DNA from: Goekera deserti
Lineage (GTDB): Bacteria > Actinomycetota > Actinomycetes > Mycobacteriales > Geodermatophilaceae
Reading direction: 5' to 3'
NCBI RefSeq assembly: GCF_010685995.1
Contig: NZ_JAAGWK010000003.1
Coordinates: forward strand, 1-52,333
DNA length: 52,333 bases
Numbering within the stretch: the stretch's first letter is position 1; every line of letters starts with the position of its first letter. The position numbers and the translations under genes were made by a program. Of the stretch, positions 29,292 to 38,021 are shown piece after piece. The notes beneath the pieces are model-generated. The model saw nothing but the letters and a program-made list of their open reading frames with translations, had not been told where the DNA came from and searched no databases.

Positions 29292-30449
29292 CTACCTCAG
29301 CAGCGATCGGGCGATCACCATCCGCTGGATCTGGTTGGTGCCCTCGTAGATCTGGGTGATCTTCGCGTCCCGCATCATCCGCTCGACCGGGAAGTCCTGC
29401 GTGTACCCGGCCCCACCGAACAGCTGGACGGCGTCGGTGGTCACCTGCATGGCGACGTCGGAGGCGAAGGCCTTGGCCGCGGCGGCGGTGCGGGTGACGT
29501 CGGGGGCACCGCGGTCGCCGGCGGCGGCCGCCGCGTAGACCAGGTGCCGGGCGGCCTGGATCTTCATGTCCATGTCGGCGAGCATCCACTGCACGCCCTG
29601 GAACTCCGAGACGCTGGACCCGAACTGCTTGCGGTCCTTGGTGTAGGCCACCGCGGCGTCCAGCGCGCCCTGCGCGACGCCGACCGCCTGCGCGCCGATC
29701 GTGGGGCGGGTGACGTCCAGGGCGCGCAGCGCCGTCCCGAAGCCGGTGCCCGGCTCGCCGATGACCCGGTCGGCGGGGATGGTGCACCCGTCGAAGTACA
29801 GCTCCCGGGTGGGCGAGCCCTTGATGCCCATCTTGCGTTCCGCCGGGCCGACGTCGAAGCCGGGGTCGTCGGCGTGCACCACGAACGCGGAGATGCCGCG
29901 GGCGCCGCGCTCGGGGTCGGTGACGGCCATGACGGTGTACCAGCTGGACACCCCGGCGTTGGTGATCCAGGCCTTGGTGCCGTCCAGCACCCAGGTGTCG
30001 CCGTCCCGCCGGGCCCGGGTGCGCATCGCGGCGGCGTCCGAGCCGGCCTCGCGCTCGCTCAGGCCGTAGCTGATCATCGCCGCGCCGCTGGCGATCGACG
30101 GCAGCACGCGCTGCTTCAGCTCCTCCGACGCGGACAGGATGATCGGCACCGAGCCGAGCTTGTTGACCGCGGGGATGAGCGAGGCGCTGACGTCGACCCG
30201 GGCGACCTCCTCGATCACGATGCAGGTGGCGATGGCGTCGGCACCCTCACCGCCGTAGGCCTCGCCGATGTGGGTGGCGTGGAAGCCCGCGGCCGTCAGT
30301 GCCTTCTGCGCCTCGGCCGGGAAGCGGGACTCGGCGTCGACCTCGGCGGCGAAGGGGGCGATCTCCCGCTCGGCGATCTCGCGGACCGCCTCGCGGATCG
30401 CGTCGTGCTCCTCGGTCAGTGCGTACGGCCCGCCGGCGTTGCTCGCCAC
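29292..30449 (-). CDS. Acyl-CoA dehydrogenase
   Basis: 385 residues from a GTG at 30449. YGLSEREAGSDAAAM, WITNAGVSSWYTVMAVTD, RKQFGSSVSEFQGVQWMLADM, QLFGGAGYTQDFPVERMMRDAKITQIYEGTNQIQRMVIARSLL give the family and place the catalytic Glu in YEGT. It oxidises acyl-CoA to enoyl-CoA with FAD. Position beside purE and purK matches M. tuberculosis fadE25 (Rv3274c). A leaderless promoter (TAGCAT, 30461-30456 reversed, 6 nt before the GTG) lies in the purE gap. Confidence 0.96.
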   Translation of the reverse strand: MASNAGGPYALTEEHDAIREAVREIAEREIAPFAAEVDAESRFPAEAQKALTAAGFHATHIGEAYGGEGADAIATCIVIEEVARVDVSASLIPAVNKLGSVPIILSASEELKQRVLPSIASGAAMISYGLSEREAGSDAAAMRTRARRDGDTWVLDGTKAWITNAGVSSWYTVMAVTDPERGARGISAFVVHADDPGFDVGPAERKMGIKGSPTRELYFDGCTIPADRVIGEPGTGFGTALRALDVTRPTIGAQAVGVAQGALDAAVAYTKDRKQFGSSVSEFQGVQWMLADMDMKIQAARHLVYAAAAAGDRGAPDVTRTAAAAKAFASDVAMQVTTDAVQLFGGAGYTQDFPVERMMRDAKITQIYEGTNQIQRMVIARSLLR

Positions 30450-30468
30450 CCCGCCATGCTAGGCCTGC

Positions 30469-30981
30469 TCAGGGCGCACGACGGCCCGCCACGCGCTCCT
30501 GGAGGGCGGCGTCCCGGGCGAGGACGGAGTCGGCCAGCTCTGCCTGGAACCGGCCGACCGCGGCGCGCAGCGCGTCGTCGGCGACGGCGAGGATGCGCAC
30601 CGCCAGCAGCCCGGCGTTGCGGCCGCCACCGATGCCGACCGTGGCCACCGGCACGCCGGCCGGCATCTGCACGATCGAGAGCAGGCTGTCCATGCCGTCG
30701 AGCCGGTCCAGCGGCCGCGGGACGCCGATCACCGGCAGCGGGGTGGCCGCGGCGACCATGCCGGGCAGGTGCGCGGCTCCCCCGGCCCCGGCGATCACCA
30801 CGCGCAGGCCGCGGGCCTCGGCCGACTCGGCGTAGTCCAGCATCCGCCGCGGGGTGCGGTGCGCGGAGACCACGTGCGCCTCGAACGGGACGCCGAACTC
30901 GGTGAGGGCGGCCGCGGCGGGCTCCATCATCGGCCAGTCGGAGTCGCTGCCCATCACGATGCCGACGATCGGCTCGCTCAT
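30469..30981 (-). CDS. purE: N5-carboxyaminoimidazole ribonucleotide mutase
   Basis: 170 residues. [28 protein letters not shown] and [24 protein letters not shown] are the class I PurE signatures, including the catalytic His in SAHR. It rearranges N5-CAIR to CAIR in purine synthesis, taking the product of PurK. GGGAG lies about 10 nt before the ATG. Confidence 0.97.
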   Translation of the reverse strand: MSEPIVGIVMGSDSDWPMMEPAAAALTEFGVPFEAHVVSAHRTPRRMLDYAESAEARGLRVVIAGAGGAAHLPGMVAAATPLPVIGVPRPLDRLDGMDSLLSIVQMPAGVPVATVGIGGGRNAGLLAVRILAVADDALRAAVGRFQAELADSVLARDAALQERVAGRRAP

Positions 30982-31007
30982 CTGCTGGCTGCTCCCTGTT
31001 CCGGTGG

Positions 31008-31052
31008 TCGTCGAGCGGGGGTCGTCGAGCGGGGGTCGTCGAGCGGGGGTCG
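31008..31052. repeat. Three perfect 14-bp tandem repeats between purK and purE
   Basis: TCGTCGAGCGGGGG occurs at 31008-31021, 31022-31035 and 31036-31049, then TCG. It lies in the 75-bp spacer between the purK stop and the purE start. The unit is not a multiple of three and shows no hairpin. Confidence 0.9.
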
Positions 31053-31056
31053 CGGC

Positions 31057-32295
31057 TCAGTGGCCGTCGGGGAAGGCGAAGGCGGGGTCGACGACGCCGT
31101 CGGCGAGGTAGCGGGCGGCGGCGACGGCCCGGGCACGCACCTCGGCCAGGTCGGTGCCCAGGGCGGTGACGTGGCCCAGCTTGCGGCCGCGGCGCTGGCC
31201 CTTGCCGTACCAGTGCAGCTTGACGTCGGGCCAGTGCGCCATGAAGTGGTGCACCCGCTCGTCGAGCACCGGGCCGGCCCAGTCGTCCTCGGCGGCGTCC
31301 CCACCGAGCACGTTGGCCATGACCACGACCGGGGCGGTCATCGCCGTGGACCCCAGCGGGTAGTCGAGCACCGCGCGCAGGTGCTGCTCGAACTGGCTGG
31401 TGCGGGCGCCCTCGATGCTCCAGTGCCCGGAGTTGTGCGGCCGCATGGCGAGCTCGTTGACCAGCACGCCCTGCTCGGTCTGGAACAGCTCCACCGCCAG
31501 CAGGCCGACGACGCCGAGCCGGTCGGCGATCCGGATCGCCAGTTCCTGCGCGGCGGCGGACAGGTCCTCGTCCAAGTCCGGGGCGGGCACCAGCACCTCG
31601 TTGCAGACGCCGTCGCGCTGCACGGTCTGCACCACCGGCCAGAGCGCCACCTGCCCGAACGGCGACCGGGCGACCTGCACGGCCAGCTCGCGCACCATCG
31701 CCACCCGCTCCTCGGCGAGCAGCGTGCCGTGCTGCCCGACGAGCGCCTCGGCCTGCTCGCGGTCGTGCACGACGAACACGCCCCGGCCGTCGTAGCCGCC
31801 GCGCGGGGTCTTGAGCACCACCGGCCAGCCGGTGCGGCCGGCGAACGCCGCGACCGCGTCGGCGTCGGCCACCTCGGCCCAGGCCGGCTGCGGCTCCCCC
31901 GCGGCGGCCAGCGCGCGGCGCAGCACCAGCTTGTCCTGCGCGTGCACCAGCGCGCCGGGGCCGGGCGCGACCCGGTGGCCGGCGTCCACCAGGGTCTGCA
32001 GGTGCCCGGTCGGCACGTGCTCGTGGTCGAAGGTCAGCACCGTGGCGCCCTCGGCGAGGCGCAGCAGGGCGTCGAGGTCCCGGTGGTCACCGAGCTGCAC
32101 GTCGGCGGCGACCAGGGCAGCCGACTCGGTGCTCCCGGTGGCCAGCACCCGCAGCGACTGGCCCAGCGCGACGGCCGCCTGGTGGGTCATCCGGGACAGC
32201 TGCCCACCACCGACCATCGCCACCACCGGAAGGCCGGTGGCGGGGTGCAGCGGGGCGGCGCGGTCGGGCGACGGGGCCGCCGGGGTGCCGGTCAC
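31057..32295 (-). CDS. purK: 5-(carboxyamino)imidazole ribonucleotide synthase
   Basis: 412 residues from a GTG at 32295 overlapping the SGNH lipoprotein stop as GTGA. VAMVGGGQLSRM, FDHEHVP, HAQDKLVLRRAL, PVVLKTPRGGYDGRGV and VNELAMRPHNSGHWSIEG show an ATP-grasp PurK. It carboxylates AIR with ATP and bicarbonate. The order purK-purE is that of M. tuberculosis Rv3276c-Rv3275c. Confidence 0.97.
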   Translation of the reverse strand: MTGTPAAPSPDRAAPLHPATGLPVVAMVGGGQLSRMTHQAAVALGQSLRVLATGSTESAALVAADVQLGDHRDLDALLRLAEGATVLTFDHEHVPTGHLQTLVDAGHRVAPGPGALVHAQDKLVLRRALAAAGEPQPAWAEVADADAVAAFAGRTGWPVVLKTPRGGYDGRGVFVVHDREQAEALVGQHGTLLAEERVAMVRELAVQVARSPFGQVALWPVVQTVQRDGVCNEVLVPAPDLDEDLSAAAQELAIRIADRLGVVGLLAVELFQTEQGVLVNELAMRPHNSGHWSIEGARTSQFEQHLRAVLDYPLGSTAMTAPVVVMANVLGGDAAEDDWAGPVLDERVHHFMAHWPDVKLHWYGKGQRRGRKLGHVTALGTDLAEVRARAVAAARYLADGVVDPAFAFPDGH

Positions 32296-33101
32296 GCGCC
32301 GGCCCCGTAGAGCAGGGCGGACCGGATGCGGGTGCCGACCAGGTCGGCGGCCTCGGGCACCGGGTGCACACCGTCGGAGCTGGCGCCGGGCAGGTAGACG
32401 CCTCCGGCGCCGATCCCCTCCCACGGGTCCAGGTACTGCCAGCCCTCCTGGTCCGCCAGCGTCTGCAGCTGCTCGTCGAGGCGCACGCTGCCCTCGGGAT
32501 CGCTGTCCAGCGGTGGCACGGCCACCAGGAGCACATCCTCGATGCCGACCGTGCGGGCGATCGAGGTGAGGTGGACGAGCGTGTCGGCGGGGTCGATCCC
32601 CTGGACGATGTCGTTCGTGCCACCGAGCAGGACCAACGAGTCGGCGTCCACGGGTTGCACGCCCTGGAGCATGTCAGCCGTCGTGGCACCCGGAACGGCC
32701 CATCCGCCCGCGAAGGTCAGTGGGAGCGAGGCGGCCGACTGGACCCACGAGCCGACCGAGGGCTCGCCGTCGCCCGTCATGGCGACCACGCCGGCGGTGA
32801 TCGAGTCGCCGACGGCGGCGAAGTCCCTGGTGGACCGGTCGGTCTGGCCGGGATCCTGGGGCATGGGTGGGACTTCCGGTGACCTGGAGGCGGCTGGGGA
32901 CCCGGAGGAGGACGGCATCGGCGTGACCGACCCCTCCGTCGCGGCGGAGGGGGAAGGGGATGCCGGGGCGACCTCCGCCGACGCGTCGCCAGGGCCGGGA
33001 GGGCCCGCCCAGGACGACGCACACCCCGGCGTGGTCAGCAGCGCGACCAGGACCAGCAGTGCCCAGACCGGTCGACGCCTCCTGCCCACGCCCTTGGTCA
33101 T
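32292..33101 (-). CDS. SGNH/GDSL hydrolase lipoprotein
   Basis: 269 residues from ATG 33101. Basic lead GVGRRRRP, hydrophobic VWALLVLVALL and a lipobox-like TTPGC with Cys 27 predict a lipoprotein. A Ser/Pro-rich linker of about 70 residues follows, then an SGNH domain: FAAVGDSITAG (catalytic Ser), LLGGTNDI (Asn) and DGVHPVPEAA (Asp/His). It is probably an extracytoplasmic esterase. It is translationally coupled to purK, which is unexpected for a secreted hydrolase. Confidence 0.85.
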   Translation of the reverse strand: MTKGVGRRRRPVWALLVLVALLTTPGCASSWAGPPGPGDASAEVAPASPSPSAATEGSVTPMPSSSGSPAASRSPEVPPMPQDPGQTDRSTRDFAAVGDSITAGVVAMTGDGEPSVGSWVQSAASLPLTFAGGWAVPGATTADMLQGVQPVDADSLVLLGGTNDIVQGIDPADTLVHLTSIARTVGIEDVLLVAVPPLDSDPEGSVRLDEQLQTLADQEGWQYLDPWEGIGAGGVYLPGASSDGVHPVPEAADLVGTRIRSALLYGAGA

Positions 33102-33258
33102 CACGCCATCCCGTCGCACCGGCCCATCCTCCCTCAGCGGACGGGGCTCGCGGCACGGAGACCCGCGACGTGGCCGATCCGGCCGGCGGTCCGTGCCGAC
33201 CCGGCCGGGACGGCGCCCACTCCTGGGCGCATGACCGCGCCACACTCCCTGTCCCGCC

Positions 33259-33275
33259 TAGACTCGGCAGTCGTG
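33259..33275 (+). promoter_or_regulatory. Candidate leaderless promoter of gtrA
   Basis: TAGACT at 33259-33264 ends 8 nt before GTG 33273, so transcription should start at or within 1-2 nt of the start codon. This favours GTG 33273 over the in-frame ATG 33231. Confidence 0.5.
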
Positions 33276-33749
33276 ACCTCTCCGGGTGCCGTCGTTCAGC
33301 ACCGCTCACGTCCCTGGAAGCGTCTCCTCAACGAGATCGGACCGTTCGGCGTCGTCGGCGGTGTCGCCCTGCTGATCGACCTCGGCATGTTCCAGGTCTT
33401 CTACGCCGTGGCCGGCTGGGGAGCTGTCACCTCCACCGGCCTGTCCACGCTGGTGTCGACGACCGCCGCCTTCGTCGGACATCGCTACTGGTCGTTCTCG
33501 CACCGTGCTCGCACGGGTGTGCGGCGTGAGTACCTGCTGTTCGCCGTGGTCAACGGGGCGACGCTGCTGATCAGTCTGGGTGTCGTGGCCGTCGTGCGGT
33601 ACCCGCTGGGTCAGGAGAGCGCCGCGGTGCTGACCGGGGCGAAGTTCGCCTCCATCGCCATCGGGACGGTGCTCCGGTTCATCGCCTACAAGGTGTGGGT
33701 GTTCCCTCCTGCGGAGGGGAGGGGCGAGACGACGCGATCGATCGGTTAG
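33273..33749 (+). CDS. GtrA family membrane protein
   Basis: 158 residues from GTG 33273; ATG 33231 would add 14. Four hydrophobic segments: FGVVGGVALLIDLGMFQVFYAV, LVSTTAAFVGHRYWSFSH, LLFAVVNGATLLISLGVVAVV and FASIAIGTVLRFIAYKVWVF, the GtrA pattern. GtrA proteins are thought to help polyprenyl-linked sugars cross the membrane. It corresponds to Rv3277 by position beside purK; a second GtrA gene lies at 50086. Confidence 0.9.
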   Translation: MTSPGAVVQHRSRPWKRLLNEIGPFGVVGGVALLIDLGMFQVFYAVAGWGAVTSTGLSTLVSTTAAFVGHRYWSFSHRARTGVRREYLLFAVVNGATLLISLGVVAVVRYPLGQESAAVLTGAKFASIAIGTVLRFIAYKVWVFPPAEGRGETTRSIG

Positions 33750-33781
33750 CGCGGTCCTCGCGCTCCTGGCGCAGCGTTCCG

Positions 33782-36742
33782 TCAGCCGGCCAGGCGAGAC
33801 CCGTGCCGCGCCGTCACCACCTCCAACCGGCTCGGGATGCGGGTGCGCAGTTCCTCCACGTGACTGACCACCCCCACGGTGCGCCCCCCACGCCGCAGGT
33901 CGTCGAGCACGGTCATGACGGCATCGAGTGCCTGCGGGTCCAGGCTCCCGAAGCCCTCGTCGACGAAGAGGGTGTCGATCTGGACTCCACCACTCTCAGC
34001 GGTCACCACGTCGGCCAGGCCCAGGGCCAGGGCCAGGGACGCCATGAAGCTCTCGCCGCCGGACAGGGTCTTGGTGGGACGGCGACAGCCGGTGTGCTCG
34101 TCGAACACGTCGAGCCCCAGCCCGCCCCGGGCGCCGTAACGGCCCTGTACGTCGCTGTGCAGGAACGTGTAGCGACCGGCTGACATGTCCTGCAGTCGGC
34201 GGCTGGCGACCTCGGCCACCTGCTCCAGGCGTGCCGCCAGCACGAAGGACTGCAACCGCATCCGGCGGGTGTTGGCTCCGCGCCCCTGGACCAGGTCGGC
34301 CAACTCGATGACCTGCTCGGCGGCGAGGCTGCGCTCGTCGAGCACCGTCTCCAGCGCGATCAGGTCACCGGCCAAGGCGTCCAGACCGCCCGTGCACCGA
34401 TCAGCGCGGTCGAGTTCCGCGACAGCGGTCTCACGGGACGTCGTCGCCTCCTCGCAGGCGGACCGCAGCACGGTGAGATCGGGGGCGGGCGGGAGATCGA
34501 CCAACTCCGGGTCGGCGAGCACCGCTCGGGCCGCCAGGAGTGCAGCGTCGTACCTGTCGACGACCCCCGAGAGCTCGCGGAGTCGCGCGGCCGTCCGGTG
34601 TGCCTCTGCGGCGGCGAGGACGTCCCGGAACCCGCACTCGACGGACCGGGTCTCCGCGGCCTCGCGGGCTCGCTCCGCCATGCTGCGGGCGCGGACCACC
34701 TCGGCCTCCGCTCCCAGGAGCTCGTCACACCGGTCGGCCACATCGGTCAACTCGCGCACCCGCGCACCGAGATCCGGGGCGTCTCCTCGCGAAGCATCCA
34801 GCCGCTCGGTGACATCACGCAACGCCTCGACGGTGGCCTCCTGCTCAGCGGCGCGACGGCTGAGCTCCTCGCGCACCGCAGCCAGCTCGGCCGCGGTCCG
34901 GTCCCGGGTGGCGACGAGAGCCGCCAGGGACGCCTGGGCTGCGGGCAGCGCCCGACCCGCGGCGGCCGCGGCCTGCTCGGCAGCCGACTCGACCCGCAGA
35001 GCCGTTCGGTGCTCGTCCGGTGACCGGCCGCCCGCTCCGGCACGGCGGGCGGCCAGCCGCTCGGAGAGCGTCTGCAGCTCCCCACGGACGACCTCGAGGG
35101 CGGCTTCGGTCTCCTCGACCCGGATCGCTGCCGCCTCCTCCGCGGCGTCGGTGACCGCCCGGTCCCCGTGCACGGCCGGGCGGGGGTGCTCAGGGGAACC
35201 GCAGACCGAACACTCGACACCGTCGGTCAGCCGGGTGGCGAGCTCTGCGGCCATGCCCGCCCACCGCTGTGTCAGCAGGTCGGCACGCTGCTCGCGGGCG
35301 TCCAGCCACGCCTCGCGAGCCGACTCCACCGAGCGGCGGCAGATCTCGGCGCGGCGGGCGAGCTCCTCGGCCTCCGACGCTGCGTGCACCGCCGCCTCGC
35401 GGGCCTCACGTGCGGCCGTCAGGCCAGGCAGTCGTGCCGCGTCCGCCTCGGCTGCCCGCACGGACTCCTGCAGGGCGACGATCTCGGCTGGCAGCGAGGC
35501 GACCGCCGCCGTCAGGCTCGCGCACCTGTGCGACAACTCCGCCACGGCCTGCCGGTCGTCCTCGACCCGTGCGGCGAGTCGGTCCGCCCGCTGCACCTCG
35601 GGAAGCAGGGACCGCAGCCCGGCCAGCTCGTCCCGTAGTTCGCGGGCACGATCGGCCGAGGCCGGCAGACCTCCGGAGACCGCTGCCCACCGGCCCCGCG
35701 CGACCTCGAGCAGCTCATCGGCCCGCTCGGCGTCCAGCGCGGTCCGGCCGGCGGCCTGCAGGGCGTCCCGCACGACCTCCGCTCGACGGCCGGCGTCGAG
35801 CTCGGTGCGGGCCGCCGTCACGTCCGCCTCGGCCGCGACGAGAGCATCCAGTTCCTGCTGAGCCCGCTGCCGCCGGCGGTGACGGCGGTCGAGGTCCTGA
35901 GCTCGTGCGTGGACCTGCTCGAGCTCGGCGACCCGTTCGGCCGCGACGGCGGCCGCAACGGTGGCAGCTCGATGCCCGGCGTGGGCTGCGGCGCGCAGGC
36001 CGGTCACCCAGGAGCCGAGACGTCCGGCGGACGGGGCGCCGACCAAGGCCGGCGCCAACCGCTCGGGAACCGCCACGTCGGCGGTCTGGGCCACCCGGGT
36101 CAGCAGGGTGCCCAGTTCCCCGCGCAGCTGCCGGAGACCCTCGTCAGCGGCTCGTCGCTGCTCCGCGAGCCACTCCTCGACCCGGGCGAACCGATCCACG
36201 TCGAACAGCGTGCGCAACAGCCGGGCCCGGTCCTCCGGTTCCGCCCGCAAGAAGCGGGCGAAGTCCCCTTGCGGGAGCAGGACGACCTGGCAGAACTGCT
36301 CGGCGGTCAAACCCAACCGGCGACGGAGGTGTTCGGAGCCCTCGTCGATGCGCGTGCTCACCGGTTCCCAGCCGTCGGCCGACCAGCGCTGCAGCACCAG
36401 CCTCGCCTGCTCGGTCGTGCTGCCGACGCCGCGCTTCTTGGGTCGCTGCTGCTCCGGCCGTCGGGTGATCAGCAGACGCTCACCCGCGAGCGTCACCTCG
36501 CACCGGACCTCGGTACGGACCGCATCGGCAGCATGGTCGCTGCGCAGCCGCCTCTCCTCCCCCCGGGCACCGGGCACCGTGCCGTACAAGGCGAAGACGA
36601 TCGCGTCCAGCAGGGTGGTCTTGCCGGCACCGGTCGGGCCCCAGAGCAGGAACAGGCCATCGCGGCCGACGTCGTCCAGATCGACCTCCTCGCTGTCCGC
36701 GAAGGGGCCGAACGCGGTGAGACCCAGGCGGTGCACCCTCAT
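33782..36742 (-). CDS. sbcC: Exonuclease subunit SbcC (Rad50-like)
   Basis: 986 residues. Walker A LLWGPTGAGKTTLLDA is near the N-terminus, followed by LLPQGDFARFLRAEPEDR (Q-loop). Two long coiled-coil arms surround a zinc hook, CSVCGSPEHPRP, near residue 510. The ABC signature TLSGGESFMASLALALGLAD and Walker B TLFVDEGFGSLD end the protein. With SbcD it processes hairpins and blocked DNA ends. It overlaps sbcD by 4 bp. Confidence 0.97.
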   Translation of the reverse strand: MRVHRLGLTAFGPFADSEEVDLDDVGRDGLFLLWGPTGAGKTTLLDAIVFALYGTVPGARGEERRLRSDHAADAVRTEVRCEVTLAGERLLITRRPEQQRPKKRGVGSTTEQARLVLQRWSADGWEPVSTRIDEGSEHLRRRLGLTAEQFCQVVLLPQGDFARFLRAEPEDRARLLRTLFDVDRFARVEEWLAEQRRAADEGLRQLRGELGTLLTRVAQTADVAVPERLAPALVGAPSAGRLGSWVTGLRAAAHAGHRAATVAAAVAAERVAELEQVHARAQDLDRRHRRRQRAQQELDALVAAEADVTAARTELDAGRRAEVVRDALQAAGRTALDAERADELLEVARGRWAAVSGGLPASADRARELRDELAGLRSLLPEVQRADRLAARVEDDRQAVAELSHRCASLTAAVASLPAEIVALQESVRAAEADAARLPGLTAAREAREAAVHAASEAEELARRAEICRRSVESAREAWLDAREQRADLLTQRWAGMAAELATRLTDGVECSVCGSPEHPRPAVHGDRAVTDAAEEAAAIRVEETEAALEVVRGELQTLSERLAARRAGAGGRSPDEHRTALRVESAAEQAAAAAGRALPAAQASLAALVATRDRTAAELAAVREELSRRAAEQEATVEALRDVTERLDASRGDAPDLGARVRELTDVADRCDELLGAEAEVVRARSMAERAREAAETRSVECGFRDVLAAAEAHRTAARLRELSGVVDRYDAALLAARAVLADPELVDLPPAPDLTVLRSACEEATTSRETAVAELDRADRCTGGLDALAGDLIALETVLDERSLAAEQVIELADLVQGRGANTRRMRLQSFVLAARLEQVAEVASRRLQDMSAGRYTFLHSDVQGRYGARGGLGLDVFDEHTGCRRPTKTLSGGESFMASLALALGLADVVTAESGGVQIDTLFVDEGFGSLDPQALDAVMTVLDDLRRGGRTVGVVSHVEELRTRIPSRLEVVTARHGSRLAG

Positions 36743-37902
36743 GACAGCCGCTCGTCCTGCGCGGCCGCGGTCAGGCCCTGACCGATGAGCTCGCGCTCAG
36801 CGGGACACATCTCCCGGTCGCGCACGTGGGCGACGAACTCGTCGACGACCTCGAGGTCTCCGCGACCCCGCAGCCGGTCGGTGTAACTGCGGGCGTCGGC
36901 CGGGCGGCCAGCACCCACCCACTCCATGTGGACGGCGAACGGGAACCTCCCCTGCAACCTGCGCATCGGGTCCGCCGGGCGGACGGGATCGGTGATCCGG
37001 GCGGACACGAAGTGCTGCTCGGCGAGGTGGAGGTCGGGGTCGGCGAGCAGGTCCGCCAGCTCGCCGGTGAGCATCGTCAGCGGGCGCGGTGTGGGCAGCG
37101 GCACGGGCTGCACGTCGGCCAGACCGTGGGCATCGAGCTCGACGAGCCACGCCTGCTTCTGCTGGCCGGCTTCCCCGAAGGAGTACGCCAGCGGGGAGCC
37201 GCTGTAACGCATGCGGTGGGTGAGGCTCTGGGGACGGTGCAGGTGGCCCAGGGCGACGTAGTCGACGCCGTCGAAGACCCGCTCCGGCACCAGGTCGACG
37301 CCGCCCACGCAGATGTCCCGCTCGCTGTCGCTCGGCAGTGCACCGCCGACGAAGGCGTGCGCCAGCACCACCGAGCGCACACCGGGTCGCAGGAAGAGGT
37401 CAGCACGTACACGGTCCATGGCCGCGCCGAGGACGACCTCGTGGCTCAGCGGGCCCTCGCTCCGACCGCCGCCGAGCCCCAGCTCGTGCCGGGCGACCAC
37501 CGGCTCCAGGTAGGGGATGCCGTAGATCGCGACCTCACCGTGCCGGTCGGTGAACAGGACGGGCTCGTCCAGCGAGGCGGTGGCCGCGCGCACGTGCACC
37601 CCGCTGCGGGACAGCAGGTCGGCTGCGAAGCCGAGCCGGCGAGCCGAGTCGTGGTTGCCGGGCGTGAGCACCACCTGGGCCCCGGCGGCCCGCAGACGGA
37701 CGAGCACCCGGTCCAGCAGCATCGTGGCATCTGCAGAGGGGACCGCGCGGTCGTAGACGTCACCCGCGACGAGCACGATGTCGACCGACTCGGCAGTGAC
37801 CACGTCGACCAGCGAGTCGAGCACCTGGCCCTGCGCCCAGAGCAAGTCGGAACCGTGCAGCGAGCGACCGATGTGCCAGTCCGAGGTGTGCAGCAGCCGC
37901 AT
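36739..37902 (-). CDS. sbcD: Exonuclease subunit SbcD (Mre11-like)
   Basis: 387 residues. Phosphodiesterase motifs: LHTSDWHIGRSLHG, VLVAGDVYDRAVPS, LTPGNHDSARR, VVLAHAFVGG and VDYVALGHLHRPQ, the five metal-binding blocks of Mre11/SbcD. Candidate leaderless promoter TACCGT (minus strand, 37915-37910) lies 7 nt before the ATG. Confidence 0.97.
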   Translation of the reverse strand: MRLLHTSDWHIGRSLHGSDLLWAQGQVLDSLVDVVTAESVDIVLVAGDVYDRAVPSADATMLLDRVLVRLRAAGAQVVLTPGNHDSARRLGFAADLLSRSGVHVRAATASLDEPVLFTDRHGEVAIYGIPYLEPVVARHELGLGGGRSEGPLSHEVVLGAAMDRVRADLFLRPGVRSVVLAHAFVGGALPSDSERDICVGGVDLVPERVFDGVDYVALGHLHRPQSLTHRMRYSGSPLAYSFGEAGQQKQAWLVELDAHGLADVQPVPLPTPRPLTMLTGELADLLADPDLHLAEQHFVSARITDPVRPADPMRRLQGRFPFAVHMEWVGAGRPADARSYTDRLRGRGDLEVVDEFVAHVRDREMCPAERELIGQGLTAAAQDERLS

Positions 37903-38021
37903 GACCACGACGGTAGGTGGTGGGTCTGACAGGAACGGGCGCCCCCGGAGGGGACCGGACCCGCGAGCCCGGCGCGGTCGAGGGGTCCGGACGGACGGGA
38001 GACGCCCGCGGCGTCGGACGC

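Noticed and set aside
33782-37902. sbcCD considered as a defence system
   Set aside because: Standard length and motifs of housekeeping SbcCD, with no defence genes adjacent.
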